Assembly (NCBI GenBank): GCA_002483425.1
Contig: DLHW01000003.1
Coordinates: 88,962-121,940, forward strand
From: Methylococcaceae bacterium UBA7658
GTDB lineage: Bacteria > Pseudomonadota > Gammaproteobacteria > Methylococcales > Methylomonadaceae
Direction: 5' to 3'
Length of the DNA stretch: 32,979 nt
Shown: positions 30,250 to 32,979 of the stretch, piece by piece
Layout of the letters: the number at the start of each line of letters is the position of its first letter
How positions within the stretch are numbered: position 1 is the stretch's first letter
Notes under the pieces: generated by a model
Database searches by the model: none
What the model was told of the DNA's origin: nothing
Seen by the model: only the letters and a program-made list of their open reading frames with translations
Made by a program: the position numbers and the translations under genes

Positions 30250-31842
30250 GTGAAAAACTCATTTTTTCTTGTTATTCCGGCACAAGAAACGAAGCCTGAG
30301 CGGCTAAAAGAATTTGAACAGAAAGCTTTAGAACAATGGTTGATTGAACTACCAACAGCTAACCCGAGTTTAGCGACAAGATTGATCTTAGATCTTATTA
30401 CCGAATTCAATACGATCAAAATGCCGTTGCAGTTAAGGCTCGACGCTCTGGAATTGATGCGTCCTAAGGTATTGATTATAGAAGATTATCTTCGCTCCAG
30501 GCTGCTAAGCACGGCATTTCCAAAAAACGAGAACGATTTAAAGATTCTGCAAGTTTTAGTCTCCTTGGAAAGAGAATTCACGATCGGCTATTGGATGGTG
30601 CTGAAAGAGCTCACGCACCGTCAAGTCAGCTGGTTTCAAGGCAAAAACCTGGGCTTAACACTTCAGCGTTGTATGAAGGGCTTATCCAGCGTTGTAATCA
30701 GCTATTTTATGATGGGCTTGCCTGTGCCGGACTGGGTATGGATCGATCTGCATTCGCTATATAAACTTTCGGTAAAGTTAAAAAAGGATACTGTAAAAGT
30801 AAACGACAGTACTAATTTGTTTATAAAAGCCAGTAGTCCGGAAGAATGTTACCGGCAAATTTTGTTGTTGCATCTCTCGAAACCAACCGGCTTGATGCAA
30901 AAAGAGGTTGCGCAGGTATACGGGTTTATTGAAATACTATTGCCTTTATTTAATTTGAGTCCGGCAGCTATCGAAGGTCAATTAATGCAATTTATTATTT
31001 TGACGAATGAAGATAAACCGCCGCAACCGCAAATAGAAATGGAAACATCGCGCGACTCAGCCGCGCTTTTTCTTGACGTGACCCGGCTGATCAAGGCGCT
31101 GGAAAAGAAGGATAAATATGCAAGCCATAGTCAACCCCGGTTTAGTTCCATTCATGTTCTAAAAGTTCATGAGGAAAAGCCGGCGGTAGAGTTGCTGGAT
31201 TACCTCGAGCAAAGATGGTCCGGTGTGGATTTGCAGCAAGAAACGCTTTTTACCGACCGGTTGGATCGTTATTTGAGTATCGGCATGGCGTCGGCGCATA
31301 CTCTCCAACTTGCCAAATCCGGGCACAGCGGAGCGGCTGAGGCCGATGAAGAAATTCTTGTGCATTCCGAATCGGACCGGTTATTGTTTTGCACCTTAAA
31401 TAGGGTCGGGTTGCTTTCCGTCGGTCATCTCGTCAGTTATCGAAAAGTCGATCAACCTTTACAAAAAAGAAGTTTGGGCGTGGTAAATGAACTCATTGTT
31501 GCCAAACAAAATACCAAAATAAGTTTCGGCGTGAATCAATTAACGAGTCATTACGATGCGGTCTATTATGTAATGACCAGCTCTACGGATACTGAAACTT
31601 TAAATAAAGGATTGTTTTTTAATGCGGACGAGCAATACGGTGATGCAAGTTTTTTAATTACCGACAACTATCTGCTCAAAGAAGGCGATCTTATTAAGAT
31701 GCACCTTATTCAAGACAATATTTATTTAAAATTAAAACAAAAAACAAATGTCGGACTGGGTTATTGGCGATTTGAATGCCAGAGAGTAGCAAATAAAACA
31801 GACAAACAGGAGCCGGTTAAAAAAGGGTTCGATTTTATTTAA
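30250..31842 (+). CDS. Uncharacterised 530-residue cytoplasmic protein
   Basis: I do not recognise this protein. It starts at GTG 30250 with GGTGA as a modest ribosome site. The first 300 residues are predicted mostly helical (for example LIIEDYLRSRLLSTAF, LQRCMKGLSSVVISYFMMGL). After an acidic linker, residues about 370-510 are strand-rich with alternating hydrophobic residues (LLFCTLNRVGLLSVGHLVSY, ISFGVNQLTSHYDAVYYVMT, DLIKMHLIQDNIYLKLK), like a beta-barrel regulatory domain. There is no signal peptide, transmembrane segment or obvious catalytic motif. It follows the ABC exporter by 81 bases but is not coupled to it. A PilZ-like C-terminal barrel is possible, but I cannot find RxxxR with confidence. 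Confidence 0.7.
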   Translation: MKNSFFLVIPAQETKPERLKEFEQKALEQWLIELPTANPSLATRLILDLITEFNTIKMPLQLRLDALELMRPKVLIIEDYLRSRLLSTAFPKNENDLKILQVLVSLEREFTIGYWMVLKELTHRQVSWFQGKNLGLTLQRCMKGLSSVVISYFMMGLPVPDWVWIDLHSLYKLSVKLKKDTVKVNDSTNLFIKASSPEECYRQILLLHLSKPTGLMQKEVAQVYGFIEILLPLFNLSPAAIEGQLMQFIILTNEDKPPQPQIEMETSRDSAALFLDVTRLIKALEKKDKYASHSQPRFSSIHVLKVHEEKPAVELLDYLEQRWSGVDLQQETLFTDRLDRYLSIGMASAHTLQLAKSGHSGAAEADEEILVHSESDRLLFCTLNRVGLLSVGHLVSYRKVDQPLQKRSLGVVNELIVAKQNTKISFGVNQLTSHYDAVYYVMTSSTDTETLNKGLFFNADEQYGDASFLITDNYLLKEGDLIKMHLIQDNIYLKLKQKTNVGLGYWRFECQRVANKTDKQEPVKKGFDFI

Positions 31843-31958
31843 GAAGCCGCTTTTTAAAGATAAATCACTTGAAAAGTTTTCACATCATGGTAAGTTGGTC
31901 AACTAAGTAAACAACTGTCTTTATCGCCGATTACTGTTGCAAGAACGTTGACTTCGGG

Positions 31959-31988
31959 TTGACAATAGTCTGTTTACTTAACTATCTT
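31959..31988 (+). promoter_or_regulatory. Candidate sigma-70 promoter for the gene at 32068
   Basis: A perfect TTGACA (31959-31964) and TATCTT (31983-31988) are separated by 18 bases. Transcription would start near 31995, giving a leader of about 70 bases. The rest of 31843-32067 holds no recognisable gene. Confidence 0.5.
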
Positions 31989-32067
31989 AGAATGTAACCG
32001 TTGGGAAAAGTAAATCATCTAAGCGATGACCAAAAAGAAAATTAAAAACCAATAATGAGGATGAACA

Positions 32068-32550
32068 ATGAGTGACGAACAGACCGAGAACAAGAACGCA
32101 GCAGCGGCAAAAAATGCCGTTGGGGAAAAGATCGCAGCTTTTATGGGATTGAAAGATTCAAACCCTAAGCTTTTTTACGGCATACTTGCCGTTGTCTTTT
32201 TACCGATACTTATTTTGATGTTTAGCGGCGGCGGAGAATCGACAAGCGTATCCGGACCCACTATAAAACAATTGGCAATTGGCCAAAAATACTCTTTAAA
32301 GAGCCCGAACGTTGTCGACCAAGCAGCGCAAATAAGGCTTGTGCCTGTTCCTGGTACATTGGCGGCTTATGACGACACAGAAGAAAAAGATAGAAACGAA
32401 GCTTGTCAACACATGCCGCAAAATACGCCCGTTGAAGTAATGGAGTTCTCCGATGCTTACGGCAAACAAAAAATGTTTGTTAAAGTAAAAGTATTAGAAG
32501 GCGAATGTAAGGATAAGGACGGTTGGGTATTAGCAATTGATGTTCAGTAG
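32068..32550 (+). CDS. Uncharacterised single-pass membrane protein
   Basis: The 160-residue protein has a soluble charged N-terminus (rich in Ala, Lys and Glu). One transmembrane segment lies at about 35-53 (LFYGILAVVFLPILILMFS), followed by GGGEST and a C-terminal domain of about 100 residues with strands such as IKQLAIGQKYSLK and MFVKVKVLEGECKDKDGWVL. It contains a Cys pair (ACQHM and GECKD) that could form a disulfide, with the C-terminal domain likely outside the membrane. TGAGGATGAACA gives a good ribosome site and a TTGACA promoter lies upstream. No family is recognised; the C-terminal part could be a small SH3-like barrel. Confidence 0.8.
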   Translation: MSDEQTENKNAAAAKNAVGEKIAAFMGLKDSNPKLFYGILAVVFLPILILMFSGGGESTSVSGPTIKQLAIGQKYSLKSPNVVDQAAQIRLVPVPGTLAAYDDTEEKDRNEACQHMPQNTPVEVMEFSDAYGKQKMFVKVKVLEGECKDKDGWVLAIDVQ

Positions 32551-32561
32551 TAAATTATTAA

Positions 32562-32590
32562 TTGACAGCTTTTAAATATAAATTCATAAT
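32562..32590 (+). promoter_or_regulatory. Promoter of the tRNA Gly-Cys-Leu cluster
   Basis: TTGACA (32562-32567) and CATAAT (32585-32590) are exactly 17 bases apart, a near-consensus sigma-70 promoter. Transcription would start near 32597, 12 bases before tRNA-Gly. Confidence 0.75.
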
Positions 32591-32608
32591 ATTCCGATAA
32601 TATCCATT

Positions 32609-32683
32609 GCGGGAATAGCTCAGTGGTAGAGCACAACCTTGCCAAGGTTGGGGTCGCGAGTTCGAGCCTCGTTTCCCGCTCCA
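32609..32683 (+). tRNA. tRNA-Gly (GCC)
   Basis: The acceptor GCGGGAA pairs with TTCCCGC, with discriminator T and encoded CCA. The anticodon stem ACCTT/AAGGT region carries the loop with GCC. The T-arm is GCGAG-TTCGAGC-CTCGT. It is first of three tRNAs in the order Gly-Cys-Leu, as in E. coli glyW-cysT-leuZ. Confidence 0.94.
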
Positions 32684-32796
32684 TTTTCCGAAGAAAATGG
32701 CTCTTGTGAAATGTTATTTTATTGCCGGAAATCGAATAGTCGCTTACAGGCTTTTCCCCATAAGGCTTACAACACATTTAGAAGTTATGCAATAAT

Positions 32797-32870
32797 GGCG
32801 GGGTGGCAGAGTGGTCATGCAGCGGCCTGCAAAGCCGTGTACGCCGGTTCGATTCCGACCCCCGCCTCCA
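32797..32870 (+). tRNA. tRNA-Cys (GCA)
   Basis: The acceptor GGCGGGG pairs with CCCCGCC, with discriminator T (the U73 identity base of tRNA-Cys) and encoded CCA. The anticodon stem CGGC/GCCG carries loop CTGCAAA (anticodon GCA). Confidence 0.94.
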
Positions 32871-32889
32871 CCGATCTGATATTTCTATC

Positions 32890-32979
32890 GCCCGGGTGGT
32901 GAAATAGGTAGACACAAGGGACTTAAAATCCCTCGGGCTTAAACCGCCCATGCCGGTTCGATTCCGGCCCCGGGCACCA
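32890..32979 (+). tRNA. tRNA-Leu (TAA)
   Basis: This class II tRNA has a long variable arm. The acceptor GCCCGGG pairs with CCCGGGC, then A and CCA, which are the last bases of the window. The anticodon stem AGGGA/TCCCT carries loop CTTAAAA (anticodon TAA). The variable arm is CGGGCTTAAACCGCCC, and the T-arm is GCCGG-TTCGATT-CCGGC. Confidence 0.93.

Noticed and set aside
32544..32777. Minus-strand reading frame of 77 codons
   Set aside because: It is the antisense of tRNA-Gly; the RETRLELATPTLARLCSTTE-type peptide is a familiar artefact of reading across a tRNA.

Overview
This window is a chromosomal segment of a gammaproteobacterium. Three blocks of gene order support this: thrS-infC-rpmI-rplT-pheS-pheT-ihfA-merR-tRNA-Pro, smc-zipA-ligA, and the tRNA cluster Gly-Cys-Leu. 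Small periplasmic c-type cytochromes, a flavocytochrome c sulfide dehydrogenase pair and an ABC export system of the kind found with PQQ-dependent alcohol oxidation suggest a methylotroph or sulfur oxidiser. A methanotroph of the order Methylococcales is my best guess, but that is inference.

Layout. Positions 1-5000 are accessory and eroded. A tiny cytochrome c lies between two copies of an IS-end-like 11-mer. It is followed by a broken IS110 transposase that abuts a broken P4-type integrase, which points away from tRNA-Arg(CCT). This is the classic layout of an old genomic island. Beyond the tRNA is a two-gene unit: an Asp-box beta-propeller and a MoaD/ThiS-like protein ending in Gly-Gly. 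A methyltransferase fragment and a CmoA-family gene follow. Positions 5400-7150 hold fccA-fccB on the minus strand, with a perfect FNR/ANR-type box upstream. Positions 7375-9009 hold an orphan isopropylmalate-dehydrogenase-like gene and a GNAT acetyltransferase.

Positions 9090-16781 are a translation block: tRNA-Val, thrS, infC (apparently starting at AUC), the two ribosomal protein genes, a candidate Phe-rich leader peptide with attenuator, pheST, ihfA, a MerR-type regulator and tRNA-Pro. A 600-base stretch with no recognisable gene separates this from ligA-zipA-smc (minus strand), where ligA is unusually divergent. Divergent from smc are queF and psd. MOSC and PilZ genes follow on the minus strand.

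Positions 26386-30168 are a tightly overlapping four-gene operon: periplasmic binding protein, periplasmic YVTN propeller, ATPase and permease. It matches the PQQ-associated (Ped-type) ABC exporter. The end of the window has two uncharacterised proteins and the three-tRNA cluster, with the Leu tRNA ending exactly at the window edge.

The candidates for something little described are the MoaD-like/propeller pair, the pheST leader, the FNR-box-controlled sulfide dehydrogenase and the divergent ligase. No CRISPR array, prophage or defence island is visible.
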